Origin: an uncultured Flavobacteriales bacterium
Lineage (GTDB): Bacteria > Bacteroidota > Bacteroidia > Flavobacteriales_F > PHOS-HE28
Assembly: GCA_937872175.1 (NCBI GenBank)
Contig: CALMPI010000002.1
Location: forward strand, 1 to 64,000
Reading direction: 5' to 3'
DNA length: 64,000 nucleotides
Shown here: positions 47,574-56,503 of the stretch, in pieces
How positions within the stretch are numbered: the first letter of the stretch is position 1
Layout: every line of letters begins with the position of its first letter
Made by a program: the position numbers and the translations under genes
Notes under the pieces: generated by a model
What the model saw: only the letters and a program-made list of their open reading frames with translations
Database searches by the model: none
What the model was told of the DNA's origin: nothing

Positions 47574-49181
47574 TCATGGATCGCGCCGGAAGAAGACGAA
47601 TCCGTTGCTCCTTCCGATCTCGGTGAACGTGCCCAGGGCCTGCACCGCCTCCACCGAGGTCACTTTGCACGAGAGGTACACCGGGCGGTCGATGGGACCA
47701 TGGAAGAGCACTTCCTCCGGCGGGGTGGGTCCTGTGGTGCGTCCATAGAACCAGGGGGCGTAGCTCTTGTAGTCCTTGGTGGCGAGGTGGCACCGTTCGC
47801 CCTGGCGCGCGGTGAAGAAGTCGATCGCGGCGCGCTGGCTGTACGCTTCTATGTTGCTGATGAACGCGACCAGGGTGGTGGTGACGAAGAGCGCGCCACC
47901 GCAGAAGAGCACCACGATGCTCATTCGATATCGCGTTGCGCCATGCAGGAAGTGAGCCGCCAGCAGCGCCGCGGCGAGCAGCACCCCGGCCAGTGCCTCC
48001 CGGCCGGTCCAAGTCACCACCGCTTCCAGGTTGCCCAGGGCGAAGGGGTCCGACGACATCAGCGGGCGCAGAAGATCCGGCCGCATGCCCAGGAAGGGCA
48101 CTGCGATCACCACCGCGGCGATCAGGCTGCCGAGCGCACCCAGCGCAAAGCGCGACGGACCGAAAGGGACCCGGTGCTCCCAGATGTGCGCCAGGCGGAC
48201 GGCCGCCAGATAGGTGAGCGGGAAGTAGCACAGGCTGCTGTAGTGGACGATCTTGGTCTTCACGAGGCTGAAGAGCACCAGCACCACCAGGAGCAGCACC
48301 ACCATCCAGCGGCGGTGCAGGCGCTGTGGATCATCCGGTGCCGACGGACGGATCCCCTCGTGCAGGGCGAAGATCGAGGCGGGGAAGCAGCCCACGAGCA
48401 GCACCACCACATGGTAGCCGAGGAAACCGCCGTGACCGGCATCCTCCGTGGTGAGCATGGCCACCTGGCGCCAGAAGAACGCCTGCATGAACGTCGGTCC
48501 GTTCCGCAGCAGGTCGATCGCGGCCCATGAGCCGATGGTGACCAGGAGCGCAAGCGCCATCCAGACCAGCGGCACCACCGGCAGGCGGAGCCGCAAACGC
48601 GACCGGATCAGCATGGCGCCGGCGGTGAGCCCGGGGATGAGGATGCCCACCGGGCCTTTGGTGAGGACGGCCATTCCCAGGAACAGGCCGCCCCACACCG
48701 CATCGCTTCGCCCCGCCCCGTCGAACACCCGGATGATGCGGTCGAGGCCGAGGAAGATGAAGAGGTTGAACCAGGGGTCGATGATGCCGCTGCGGAAGTA
48801 GAGGTGGGGCAGGATGGAGCCTACGTAGGTCAGGGCCCACAGCCGGCCGAAGAGCGGACCGCGCAGCCTGGTGCCCATACCGTGTATCACGAGCAGCGTG
48901 ATCGCGCCACAGACCGCGTTGGGCAGCCGTGCGGCGAACTCGCCCACTCCGAACACGGCCATGCATGCGGCCTGCAGCCAGATGAACAGGGGCGGTTTCT
49001 CGTGGAAGGGCTTGAAGTCGATCCGCGGCCGGAGCACGTCGCCGGTGACCACCATCTCCCGCGCCATCTCGGCGAAGTTGATCTCGTCCCAGTCGAAGAG
49101 ATGCACCGCCCCCAGGCCGGGCACGAACAGCAGCAGGGCCGCCAGGACGATCACCAGCCGGTCGCGCAGGATGTCCGACAT
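47574..49181 (-). CDS. ArnT-like / dolichyl-phosphate-mannose-type glycosyltransferase (GT-C)
   Basis: A 535-residue multipass membrane protein with about 11-12 helices. The first periplasmic loop has the acidic motif LFDWDEINFAEMAREM, and TGD..., FHEKPPLFIWLQA follows, matching the catalytic loop of ArnT/PMT-family enzymes. These transfer sugar from a polyprenyl-phosphate donor to lipid A or a protein on the periplasmic side. The gene upstream encodes a GT2 enzyme that could make the polyprenyl-phosphate-sugar donor; only 2 bp separate them. The acceptor is unknown. Confidence 0.9.
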   Translation of the reverse strand: MSDILRDRLVIVLAALLLFVPGLGAVHLFDWDEINFAEMAREMVVTGDVLRPRIDFKPFHEKPPLFIWLQAACMAVFGVGEFAARLPNAVCGAITLLVIHGMGTRLRGPLFGRLWALTYVGSILPHLYFRSGIIDPWFNLFIFLGLDRIIRVFDGAGRSDAVWGGLFLGMAVLTKGPVGILIPGLTAGAMLIRSRLRLRLPVVPLVWMALALLVTIGSWAAIDLLRNGPTFMQAFFWRQVAMLTTEDAGHGGFLGYHVVVLLVGCFPASIFALHEGIRPSAPDDPQRLHRRWMVVLLLVVLVLFSLVKTKIVHYSSLCYFPLTYLAAVRLAHIWEHRVPFGPSRFALGALGSLIAAVVIAVPFLGMRPDLLRPLMSSDPFALGNLEAVVTWTGREALAGVLLAAALLAAHFLHGATRYRMSIVVLFCGGALFVTTTLVAFISNIEAYSQRAAIDFFTARQGERCHLATKDYKSYAPWFYGRTTGPTPPEEVLFHGPIDRPVYLSCKVTSVEAVQALGTFTEIGRSNGFVFFRRDP

Positions 49182-49183
49182 GG

Positions 49184-49936
49184 TCAGCGGGTGCGTTGGC
49201 CCAGCAGGGCCCAGCCCAGGAGACCCGTGCGGGCCAGGAAATAGCGCCAGCTCGTGCGCACCACGCCAAGCCCGTAGGTCATGCTCCGGCTGAAGTTGAT
49301 GCTGCTGGCCTCGTCGAAGTACTTCGTGGGGCAGGTGATCTCGGCGATGGCGAAGCCCTGCCAGAAGATCTGGGCGATCATCTGGTTGTCGAAGACGAAG
49401 TCATCCGAGCAGTTCCTGTAGGGGCAGGCATCGAGCACCTTGCGATGGAAGGCGCGATATCCGGTATGGTACTCGCTCAGCTTCTCGCCCATCAGCAGGT
49501 TCTGTCCCATGGTGAGCAGCCGGTTGGCGATGTACTTGTACATCGGCATGCCGCCCTTGAGCGCGCCCCCGCCCAGGATCCGCGAGCCGAACACCACCGG
49601 GTACACCCCGTTGCCGATCAGCGCGATCATGCTCGTGAGCAGTTTGGGCGTGTACTGGTAATCGGGATGGAGCATCACCACGATGTCGGCTCCGAGCTCC
49701 TTGGCCTTATCGTAGCAGCTCTTCTGGTTCCCCCCGTACCCCTTGTTCACGTCGTGCACCACGATGTGGCGGATGCCCAGCTGCCGCGCCACCTCCACGG
49801 TGTTGTCCGGGCTCTTGTCGTCCACAAGCACCACTTCGTCCACCAGGTCGAAGGGGATCTCGTCGTAGGTCTGCTTGAGGGTGAGCGCGGCCCGGTAGGC
49901 GGGGAGCACCACGATGACTTTCTGTCCGAGGTACAT
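49184..49936 (-). CDS. Family 2 glycosyltransferase, polyprenyl-phosphate-sugar synthase-like
   Basis: A 250-residue protein; start chosen at MYLGQKVIVVLPAYRAALTL, matching the usual GT2 N-terminus. VVLPAYRAALTLKQTYDEIP, VDDKSPDNTVEVARQL, the DPDYQYTP-type DxD region (MLHPDYQYTPKLL) and GSRILGGGALKGGMP follow dolichyl-phosphate mannose synthase-type enzymes. There is no C-terminal GtrA helix domain; the tail has at most one amphipathic segment. It probably transfers a hexose to a polyprenyl phosphate for use by the downstream GT-C enzyme. A CATCTTTG element lies about 35 nt upstream. Confidence 0.92.
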   Translation of the reverse strand: MYLGQKVIVVLPAYRAALTLKQTYDEIPFDLVDEVVLVDDKSPDNTVEVARQLGIRHIVVHDVNKGYGGNQKSCYDKAKELGADIVVMLHPDYQYTPKLLTSMIALIGNGVYPVVFGSRILGGGALKGGMPMYKYIANRLLTMGQNLLMGEKLSEYHTGYRAFHRKVLDACPYRNCSDDFVFDNQMIAQIFWQGFAIAEITCPTKYFDEASSINFSRSMTYGLGVVRTSWRYFLARTGLLGWALLGQRTR

Positions 49937-49996
49937 GGAGGTCGTTGGTTGCCGGGTGCGGCCGGTCGGGCAAAGATGCTCAACCAACGCCGACCC

Positions 49997-50902
49997 TCAG
50001 GCCCGATCGGCGGTGGACACCAGGTACACCCCACCGAGCACGATCGCGATCATCAGCACCTGCAACAGGCCGAGCCGCTCTCCATCCAGCAGTCCCCAGC
50101 CGATGGCCACCACCGGCATGAGGTAGGTGACCGCAGAGGCCTGTACGGCGCTCGTGCGCTTCAGCAGCGCGTTCCACAGCACCAGGGAGAGGGCCGAACT
50201 GAGCACGGCGAGCAGCGCCACGAAGCCCAGGGCCGGCCAGGCCGCCGGATCGGCCGCCAGGGTGCCGGGGAGGCCGGTGAGGACACAGCCGGCGATGCCG
50301 ATGGGCCCTACGAAGGTGAGGGCCAGGGCCGCGGTGGCCATCGCGGGCAGCATGTAAAGACGGTGCTTCACCACATTGGCGCTGGCCCCATAGCACATCG
50401 TGCCGGCCACGGGCAGCAGCGCGTACAGCGACCAATCCGCCGGTCCGGCACCGGGGTCGAAGACCACCAGGCCCACGGCGCCGATGAGCCCCAGGAGCAC
50501 TCCGACCAGCTGGGCCAGGCGCGCCGGAGTGCCGAACAGCAGCAGCCCGATCACCAGGGTGAAGAGCGGCGTGAGGCTGTTGAGCATCCCGCTGAGGGCG
50601 CTGTCGATGCGGGTCTGCGCCGTGGCGAACAGCAGGGCCGGGATGCCGTTGCCCAGCACACCGGCCAGCAGCAGTGGCCGCCAGTGGGTGCGCAGCATGG
50701 GCCAGTGGCGCAGCACGGCCGGGCACAGCACCGCCCAGGCGATGGCGAGCCGCGCGGAGGCCACTTGTCCGGGGCTCAGCACCGGACGCCCCTCCGCCCA
50801 CAGCCCACGCTTCATCAGAATGAAGGAGGAGCCCCAGATCAGGGCCAGCGTGCCCAACATGAGCCAGGAAAGCCGGTCGGGACCTCGCGGGGGGGACGGC
50901 AT
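49997..50902 (-). CDS. EamA/DMT-superfamily transporter
   Basis: A 301-residue inner-membrane protein with ten predicted helices in two EamA repeats. The first begins LSWLMLGTLALIWGSSFILMKR (canonical WGSSFxxxK) and the second WSLYALLPVAGTMCYGASAN. Start MPSPPRGPDR follows the family length. Members export metabolites or amino acids; the substrate cannot be inferred. It lies 60 bp upstream of the GT2 gene, same strand, and is divergent from the HMA lipoprotein gene. Confidence 0.92.
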   Translation of the reverse strand: MPSPPRGPDRLSWLMLGTLALIWGSSFILMKRGLWAEGRPVLSPGQVASARLAIAWAVLCPAVLRHWPMLRTHWRPLLLAGVLGNGIPALLFATAQTRIDSALSGMLNSLTPLFTLVIGLLLFGTPARLAQLVGVLLGLIGAVGLVVFDPGAGPADWSLYALLPVAGTMCYGASANVVKHRLYMLPAMATAALALTFVGPIGIAGCVLTGLPGTLAADPAAWPALGFVALLAVLSSALSLVLWNALLKRTSAVQASAVTYLMPVVAIGWGLLDGERLGLLQVLMIAIVLGGVYLVSTADRA

Positions 50903-50970
50903 GCGCCGCGAATGTACCGGGACGCTTCCGCACACTACTTTTGTAACAATTCCGTTCTCCTGGGCGTCCC

Positions 50971-51522
50971 ATGTTCACCAACCCCTCCCACGCCATGCGC
51001 TCCTGGATCATCGCCGGCTCCGTTCCGCTCCTTCTGCTCTCCGCCTGCTCCACCGGTGCCGGTGAAGCGACCGAAGCCGCGACGGATGTGGCCGGCGTGG
51101 CCCGCGTGGTGACCGAACAGCTGATCACCCAGGGCACCCCGGTGACCTTCGCTGACCTCAGCATCTCCGGCATGAGCTGCGAGATGATGTGTGGGGGGGC
51201 CATCAAGAAGGCCCTCGCCCAGGTGCCCGGAGTGGCCGCCACGGAGATCAAGTTCATCGAGGGGGATGAGAACGACCACGCCATCGTGACCTTTGATCCG
51301 GCCCAGGTGAGCGATGCCCAGTTGGTGGAGGCCGTGCAGAAACTCCACGATGGACAGTACAAGGTGGTGGCCGTGGCCGTCACCAAGCAGGTGAAGGGCG
51401 AAGGAGCGGCAAGCGAAGGGGAGGAGGCCGCCGGCGCCACCGAGGCGAAGGTGAACGCCGAACTGCCCACCCTGCGTCTCCCGAGCCTCCTGGAACTGCT
51501 CTCGCTGATCCTCCGGGCCTGA
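50971..51522 (+). CDS. Lipoprotein with heavy-metal-associated (HMA) domain
   Basis: A 183-residue lipoprotein; lipobox LLSAC near residue 26. An alternative ATG at residue 9 gives a tidier signal peptide. The HMA ferredoxin-like fold spans about 58-135 (VTFADLSISGMSCEMMCGGAIKKALAQVPGV). The metal site is CxxxC (CEMMC) instead of the CxxC typical of CopZ/ATX1, a variant I associate with Bacteroidota. An Ala/Glu-rich linker and a C-terminal hydrophobic helix (LLELLSLILRA) follow. It probably binds copper or another thiophilic ion in the periplasm. TACTTTTG lies 27 nt upstream, and a hairpin terminator follows. Confidence 0.88.
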   Translation: MFTNPSHAMRSWIIAGSVPLLLLSACSTGAGEATEAATDVAGVARVVTEQLITQGTPVTFADLSISGMSCEMMCGGAIKKALAQVPGVAATEIKFIEGDENDHAIVTFDPAQVSDAQLVEAVQKLHDGQYKVVAVAVTKQVKGEGAASEGEEAAGATEAKVNAELPTLRLPSLLELLSLILRA

Positions 51523-51543
51523 TCCCCGGACCCGGCGCATGTG

Positions 51544-51563
51544 AAGGGGCCTTCGGGCCCCTT
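51544..51563 (+). terminator. Rho-independent terminator of the HMA lipoprotein gene
   Basis: Perfect 8-bp stem aaggggcc / ggcccctt closed by a TTCG tetraloop and followed by T, 21 bp after the stop. Confidence 0.82.
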
Positions 51564-51604
51564 TCGCGTTGTCGCCCCGAACGGAAGGGGCTCTCGGGCG
51601 TTGA

Positions 51605-51612
51605 TAGCTTTG
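51605..51612 (+). promoter_or_regulatory. Bacteroidota -7 promoter element for ctaA
   Basis: TAGCTTTG, an exact match, only 6 nt before the ATG. Transcription would start at or next to the initiation codon, implying a leaderless mRNA. Confidence 0.55.
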
Positions 51613-51618
51613 CCGCCC

Positions 51619-52701
51619 ATGCCGGTCCATGCCCCCCACCGTCCTGTCGTGCGCTGGCTGGTGACGGGCTGTGCGCTGATCGCCTGCATGGTGGCGATCG
51701 GGGGCATCACCCGCCTCACCGGCAGCGGTCTCAGCATCACCGAGTGGAAGCCGATCATGGGGGCCCTGCCGCCCATGAACGAGGGGGAATGGCTGGAGGC
51801 CTTCGAGAAGTACAAGCGCATCCCTGAATACACGCTCAGGAACCAGCTCATGGACCTGGACGGGTTCAAGGCCATCTTCTTCTGGGAGTACCTGCACCGC
51901 AACTGGGGCCGCCTGATGGGGCTGGTCTTCATCGTCCCCTTCGCGATCTTCCTGCGCCAGGGCAGGTTGAAGGGATGGCTCCTGCGCCGGACGCTGGTCA
52001 TCCTTACGGGCGGTGGCCTGGTGGGGGCGCTCGGATGGTTCATGGTGATGAGCGGGTTGGCCGACAACCCGGACGTCAGCCACTTCCGGCTCGCCATCCA
52101 CCTGTGCGCGGCCTTCGCGGTCTTTCTGCTGGTGCTGTGGACCGTGCTCGATCTGCAGGTTGGGCGGCGTGCGTGGCGGGTTGATGGCTCGGCGGCCGCG
52201 CGTTGGTCGCGCCTTCTCCTGGTGCTGGTCGTGCTCCAGGTGGTCTACGGGGCCTTCACCGCCGGCCTCGATGCCGGTCGCATCTACACCACCTGGCCCC
52301 TGATGAACGGCGCCTTCATGCCCGAGAACGTCCACGCCTTCGGCGACCTGGTGAAGGACCTCACCGACCACCGGGACGGGGTGCAGTTCGTGCACCGCAA
52401 CGTGGCGTGGCTGGTGGCTGTTGGCTGCATCGCGCTCGCCATCCTCCTGCGCGCCGATCCGCGCGTGCGGCGCATCGGCCCCTGGCTGATGGCCGCCGTG
52501 CTGCTTCAGTTCGTTCTTGGAGTGGCCACCCTGCTCACCGCGGTGCAGATCGCCCTCGGGGTGCTGCACCAGCTTGGCGCGCTGCTACTGCTCGGCGTGC
52601 TGCTCCGCCTGATCCACGCCACCGGGCGGGTCGTTCCACCGGAGGCTGCCGATGAAGTGCCGCATGTCCGCCCGCACGCGGTCGGTCACCGGGGCCAGTG
52701 A
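51619..52701 (+). CDS. ctaA: Haem A synthase (COX15/CtaA)
   Basis: A 360-residue membrane protein with eight helices. It contains GGITRLTGSGLSITEWKPIMG at the first loop, the conserved HRNWGRLMG, the paired haem-ligand His in HLCAAF and FVHRNVAW, and AGLDAGRIYTTWPLMNG. It oxidises haem O to haem A for cytochrome c oxidase. Start MPVHAPHRP follows a strong -7 box by 6 nt. The final 38 codons are antisense to the end of gldD. Confidence 0.95.
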   Translation: MPVHAPHRPVVRWLVTGCALIACMVAIGGITRLTGSGLSITEWKPIMGALPPMNEGEWLEAFEKYKRIPEYTLRNQLMDLDGFKAIFFWEYLHRNWGRLMGLVFIVPFAIFLRQGRLKGWLLRRTLVILTGGGLVGALGWFMVMSGLADNPDVSHFRLAIHLCAAFAVFLLVLWTVLDLQVGRRAWRVDGSAAARWSRLLLVLVVLQVVYGAFTAGLDAGRIYTTWPLMNGAFMPENVHAFGDLVKDLTDHRDGVQFVHRNVAWLVAVGCIALAILLRADPRVRRIGPWLMAAVLLQFVLGVATLLTAVQIALGVLHQLGALLLLGVLLRLIHATGRVVPPEAADEVPHVRPHAVGHRGQ

Positions 52702-53193
52702 GTCGGAGTTGGGCCGGGCCATGAAGTACAGCGCCCCGTAGAGGAAATGCGTGCTGCTGTCGGTGAGGTAGAACACCAACGGGCTGGCGACATCGCCCTC
52801 GACATCGAAGATGGTGCCGTGCACCTGTGCACGGTCACGATGGACCACCTGGCTGCGGATCCGCGCGGCCTTCAGTTCATGCTTGCGCTTCAGCACGTGG
52901 GCATCGTCGATCAACCGGTCCAGGTCGCCGTTCACGGTGCGATAGGTGAGATGCACCCGGGCCTTGTAGGGGCCGTAGTCCAGGTCGCTCCAGCAGCGCT
53001 GACCATCCGCGCTGCGGGGCAGCACCCGCACGGCGGCGGGCACTTCGGCGGTGTAGCAGCCCGCGTCATGCCCGACGAAGGCCACCGGTGGCAGGTCGAT
53101 GCGGAAATAGCCGTGGGGCAGGGGCCGCGGCTCGGCCGTGCACCCGGTCACCAGGACCAGCAACAGACCCCGAAAGGCACCTTCAGGCCGCAT
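52585..53193 (-). CDS. gldD: Gliding motility lipoprotein GldD
   Basis: A 202-residue lipoprotein; start MRPEGAFRG (an ATG two codons upstream is possible), lipobox VTGC. The GldD signature PHGYFRIDLPP follows, then CWSDLDYGPYKARVHLTY, LIDDAHVLKRKHELKA, and SSTHFLYGALYFMARPN. GldD is needed for gliding and T9SS function in Flavobacterium. The start lies inside the end of gldE, suggesting coupled translation. The C-terminal 38 codons run antisense into ctaA, and the last 15 residues extend past the usual family end. Confidence 0.93.
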   Translation of the reverse strand: MRPEGAFRGLLLVLVTGCTAEPRPLPHGYFRIDLPPVAFVGHDAGCYTAEVPAAVRVLPRSADGQRCWSDLDYGPYKARVHLTYRTVNGDLDRLIDDAHVLKRKHELKAARIRSQVVHRDRAQVHGTIFDVEGDVASPLVFYLTDSSTHFLYGALYFMARPNSDSLAPVTDRVRADMRHFIGSLRWNDPPGGVDQAEQHAEQ

Positions 53194-54508
53194 CCTCATC
53201 GCCCACGCTGATCTTGACCCGCCGTACACGCTTGTTGTCCGAGGATTCCACCACGAAGGTGAAGTTCCTGAGCGAGACCCGCTCGCCCTTCTGGGGGATG
53301 CGCCCGGTGAGCTCCAACACGAATCCGCCCACCGTGCCGCTGTCTCCCCGGTGTTCCTCGAACACCTGTCCATCGATGCCAAGGATGCGGTACAGGTCGT
53401 TGAGCGGCGTGCGGCCCTCGAAGATCCAGGTGCGGTCATCGAGCTTGGTGTAGTTCAGCTCCTCGTCATCGAACTCGTCGGTGATGTCCCCCACGATCTC
53501 CTCGATCACGTCCTCCAGGGTCACCAGACCGCTCGTTCCGCCGTACTCGTCCACCACGATGGCCAGGTGCACCTTTTTACGCTGGAACTCCTTGAGCATG
53601 TCGTCCAGCTTCTTGGTCTCCGGCACGAAGCAGGGCTCGTGCAGGTGGGCCAGCCAGTCCATGTCGGGCTTGTCCAGAAAGGGCAGCACATCCTTGATGT
53701 GCAGCACGCCGATCACGCGGTCCAGGGTGCCTTCGTACACCGGCACGCGGGAGAAGCCGCTCTCGATGATGGCGGGCACCAGTTCCTGGAAGGTGAGCTC
53801 CCTGTCGAAGGCCACCATGGCCGTGCGCGGTCGCATCACCTCGCTCACCTCCACGCTGCCGAACTTCACGATGCCCTTCAGGATGCGCTGCTCCTCGGCG
53901 GTGGTGCTGGCATCCTTGGTGAGCTCGAGGGCATGGCCCAGGCTGTCCACGGAGATGCCTTTGGCCGCCCGTTTCTTGTAGCGCTTCTCGATGAAGGTGG
54001 TGCTGCGGACCAGCAGCTCGTTGAGCGGGCTGAGCACCCACCGCAGTGCCGTGAGGGGTGCGGCCATGGTGGTGGCCACGCGCACGGCATGGCTGGTGGC
54101 GTAGACCTTGGGAAGCACCTCGCCCAGCAGCAGGATCACCAGGGTGACCCCGAGCACCTGGATGCTGAAGACCAGCAGGTCGGACATGCCCGTGGTGTCC
54201 ACCAGCCCGTTGAGCACCACGGTGCTGAGGATGATGACACCGACGTTGACGAAGTTGTTGGCGATGAGGATGGTGGCCAGCAACCGGCGCGGCTTGGAGA
54301 GCAGGTCGATGACGCGGGCGCCGCTCCTTCCGCCGCGCTCGCGCAGGTCGCGCAGCTGGGTCGGGTCGAGGCTGAAGAGCGCCACCTCGCTCGCCGACAT
54401 GGCCGCCGAACCGATCAACAGCAGGACGATGGCCACCAAGGCCGTGGCCGTCAGCGGGTCCAGGCCGGCGGGGAGGAAGGTGGTGAGCGGTACGGGCGGA
54501 GGCTCCAT
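53183..54508 (-). CDS. gldE: Gliding motility protein GldE (CorC/HlyC-type membrane protein)
   Basis: A 441-residue protein; start MEPPPVPLTTFLP. A DUF21 membrane domain with about four helices lies at about 20-195 (LVAIVLLLIGSAAMSASEVALFSL, then VGVIILSTVVL). A CBS pair follows (about 210-340: EVMRPRTAMVAF, VIGVLHIKDVLPFLD, IVVDEYGGTSGLVTLEDVIEEIVGDI), then a C-terminal CorC_HlyC domain. It is paralogous to magnesium/cobalt exporters, but its place beside gldD marks it as GldE. The order mutY-ssb-gldE-gldD is typical of flavobacteria. Confidence 0.95.
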   Translation of the reverse strand: MEPPPVPLTTFLPAGLDPLTATALVAIVLLLIGSAAMSASEVALFSLDPTQLRDLRERGGRSGARVIDLLSKPRRLLATILIANNFVNVGVIILSTVVLNGLVDTTGMSDLLVFSIQVLGVTLVILLLGEVLPKVYATSHAVRVATTMAAPLTALRWVLSPLNELLVRSTTFIEKRYKKRAAKGISVDSLGHALELTKDASTTAEEQRILKGIVKFGSVEVSEVMRPRTAMVAFDRELTFQELVPAIIESGFSRVPVYEGTLDRVIGVLHIKDVLPFLDKPDMDWLAHLHEPCFVPETKKLDDMLKEFQRKKVHLAIVVDEYGGTSGLVTLEDVIEEIVGDITDEFDDEELNYTKLDDRTWIFEGRTPLNDLYRILGIDGQVFEEHRGDSGTVGGFVLELTGRIPQKGERVSLRNFTFVVESSDNKRVRRVKISVGDEDAA

Positions 54509-54542
54509 GGACGGCCCGCTGGTCGGCGGGCTGAGGGCGTGA

Positions 54543-55004
54543 TCAGAACGGCAGGTCGTCCATTTCGTTGGGCTGTCCGGCCGGGGCAGCGCCCACCGGT
54601 TCGGCAGCACGCGGGGCAGGGGCGGTGGCCATCGATCCGGCCGCTGCGGCCAGCTCCGGGCGTTCGCCCGAGGGCCGGTCCAACAGGGTCATTTCCTCGG
54701 CGTGCACTTCGGTGGTGTAGCGCGTGTTGCCGTCGCGGTCCTGCCAGGAGCGTGTACGGAGCTTGCCTTCCACATACACCTTGCTGCCCTTCCGCAGGTA
54801 TTTCTCGGTGATCTCGCCCAACCCGCGCCAGGCCACGATGCTGTGCCACTCGGTCTGCTCGCGCTTCTCGCCGGTCTGCCGGTCCTTGTAGGTCTCGCTG
54901 GTGGCGATGCGGAAGTTGGCCACGGTGGCCCCGTTCTGCAGGTGGCGCACCTCGGGGTCGGCACCCAGGTTGCCGATCAGGATCACTTTGTTGACTCCGG
55001 ACAT
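54543..55004 (-). CDS. ssb: Single-stranded DNA-binding protein
   Basis: A 153-residue protein; OB fold at about 1-108 ([20 protein letters not shown], then [41 protein letters not shown]). A short Ala/Pro linker and the acidic tip MDDLPF that recruits partner enzymes follow. It coats ssDNA in replication and repair. A TACCTTTG promoter element lies 20 nt upstream of the ATG, and it is 34 bp upstream of gldE. Confidence 0.97.
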   Translation of the reverse strand: MSGVNKVILIGNLGADPEVRHLQNGATVANFRIATSETYKDRQTGEKREQTEWHSIVAWRGLGEITEKYLRKGSKVYVEGKLRTRSWQDRDGNTRYTTEVHAEEMTLLDRPSGERPELAAAAGSMATAPAPRAAEPVGAAPAGQPNEMDDLPF

Positions 55005-55024
55005 GGTGGGGTATGGAAGAAGTC

Positions 55025-55032
55025 CAAAGGTA
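55025..55032 (-). promoter_or_regulatory. Bacteroidota -7 promoter element for ssb
   Basis: Minus-strand TACCTTTG, an exact TAnnTTTG match, 20 nt before the ssb ATG and between ssb and the end of mutY. Confidence 0.55.
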
Positions 55033-55074
55033 ACCCCATCGGTCCGGACATCCCCGGATCGTGGAAAACTGGCC

Positions 55075-56142
55075 CTAGCCGAACAGGCCCCGCGCACGAC
55101 GCAGCGCCAGGTAGCGTTCGATGAGCCGTGGCACAGCGACCTTCTCGAGCTCGGTCAGGTCCACGGAGCGCCAGTCCGGGGGTGGGGTGAAGGTGCGGGG
55201 GGGCACCACCTCCCAGAACCGTGCGTGGAGCACCTGGTGGCTGAGCACATGGCGGGTGGGGCCGTGATCGCCGGTGATCGTCCACCCTGCGCCCAGCCAG
55301 CGGCGCAAGGCCTTCCGGAAGGCCGCACGGTCCAGCGGTGCCTCGGATTCCAGCAGGGGTGGCTCATGAAGCCCCTGCCAGATGTCCCGGCCCTCTCGTT
55401 TCCTGAGCATCAGGCCGCCATCAACATCGATGCACAGGTAGTTGAAATGGCGATCGCGCACGGTGGCACGACCGACCTTCACCGGCAGGTGGGCGATGCG
55501 GCCCTCGCGGCGGGCGATGCAGCGCGTGGCCACCGGGCACTGGCCGCAGCGGGGCGAGCGCGGCAGGCACACGGTGGCGCCCAGTTCCATCACCGCCTGG
55601 TTGTGGTCACCGGGGTGCTCCGGGTCGAGCAGGTCGCCGGCCAACGCGCTGAACTCCCGACGGCCTGCCGTGGAATCGATGGGCGTGGCGATGCCGAACA
55701 CGCGGGCGAGGACGCGGTACACGTTGCCGTCCACCACTGCTGCGGGGCGGTCGAAGGCGATCGAGGCGATGGCGGCCGCGGTATAGTCCCCCACTCCCTT
55801 CAGGCCGCGCAGAGCTTCCACCGTGTCCGGGAAGCGGCCTCCGTGCTCGTTCACCACGGCCCGCGCCGCGACCAGCAGGTTCCGGGCGCGGCTGTAGTAG
55901 CCCAGACCCTGCCACAGCCGCATCACCTCGTCATCGGCCGCGGCGGCCAGATGATGAACGGTGGGGTGCTTCTCCACGAACCGCTCATAGTAGGCCATGC
56001 CCTGGTCGATCCGGGTCTGCTGCAGGATGACCTCGCTGAGCCAGATCCGGTACGGGTCGCGGGTGTGGCGCCAGGGCAGGTCGCGATGACCGGCGGTATA
56101 CCAGCTGCGCAGGGCCTTGGTGAACCAAGAAGGGCTTGACAT
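55075..56142 (-). CDS. mutY: Adenine DNA glycosylase MutY
   Basis: A 355-residue protein; start [25 protein letters not shown] fits the family. The catalytic Glu is in [10 protein letters not shown]. The helix-hairpin-helix is [12 protein letters not shown] and the catalytic Asp lies in [16 protein letters not shown]. The [4Fe-4S] ligands follow C-x6-C-x2-C-x5-C ([17 protein letters not shown]). The C-terminal MutT-like domain ([21 protein letters not shown]) recognises 8-oxoG. It removes A mispaired with 8-oxoG. Divergent from the HU gene. Confidence 0.96.
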   Translation of the reverse strand: MSSPSWFTKALRSWYTAGHRDLPWRHTRDPYRIWLSEVILQQTRIDQGMAYYERFVEKHPTVHHLAAAADDEVMRLWQGLGYYSRARNLLVAARAVVNEHGGRFPDTVEALRGLKGVGDYTAAAIASIAFDRPAAVVDGNVYRVLARVFGIATPIDSTAGRREFSALAGDLLDPEHPGDHNQAVMELGATVCLPRSPRCGQCPVATRCIARREGRIAHLPVKVGRATVRDRHFNYLCIDVDGGLMLRKREGRDIWQGLHEPPLLESEAPLDRAAFRKALRRWLGAGWTITGDHGPTRHVLSHQVLHARFWEVVPPRTFTPPPDWRSVDLTELEKVAVPRLIERYLALRRARGLFG

Positions 56143-56159
56143 CCAAGCACAAAGATGCG

Positions 56160-56189
56160 TTGCGCGGTATGGAAAGAACCCTATCTTTG
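56160..56189 (+). promoter_or_regulatory. Bacteroidota promoter for the HU/IHF gene
   Basis: TTG, exactly 19 bp, TATCTTTG: a perfect match to the phylum consensus, ending 23 nt before the ATG. It is the cleanest promoter in the window. Confidence 0.75.
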
Positions 56190-56212
56190 CGCCCCCAAAA
56201 AGTCTGAAGGGC

Positions 56213-56503
56213 ATGACGAAGGCAGAGCTGGTCGGCATCATCTCGAAGCGTACCGGGATCGAGCGGAACGCCGTGCTTGTGACCATCGAGGCCTTCATGG
56301 AGGAGGTGAAGGCCAGCCTGGAGAAGGGTGAGGACGTGCATCTGCGCGGGTTCGGCAGCTTCGTGGTGAAGCACCGGGCGCAGAAGACCGGCCGCATCCT
56401 GAGCCAGAACACCACCATCGTCATTCCCGCCCACGACGTGCCCGCCTTCAAGCCGGCGGACGTGTTCGTTGACCGGGTGAAGAACCGCCCGGCGAAGGGA
56501 TGA
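56213..56503 (+). CDS. HU/IHF-family DNA-binding protein
   Basis: A 96-residue protein with MTKAELVGIISKRTGIERNAV, the FMEEVKASLEKGEDVHLRGFGSF signature at about 28-50, and the DNA-wrapping arm RAQKTGRILSQNTTIVIPAHDVPAF. It bends DNA as a dimer and organises the nucleoid. Its stop overlaps the next ATG (ATGA). Confidence 0.95.
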   Translation: MTKAELVGIISKRTGIERNAVLVTIEAFMEEVKASLEKGEDVHLRGFGSFVVKHRAQKTGRILSQNTTIVIPAHDVPAFKPADVFVDRVKNRPAKG

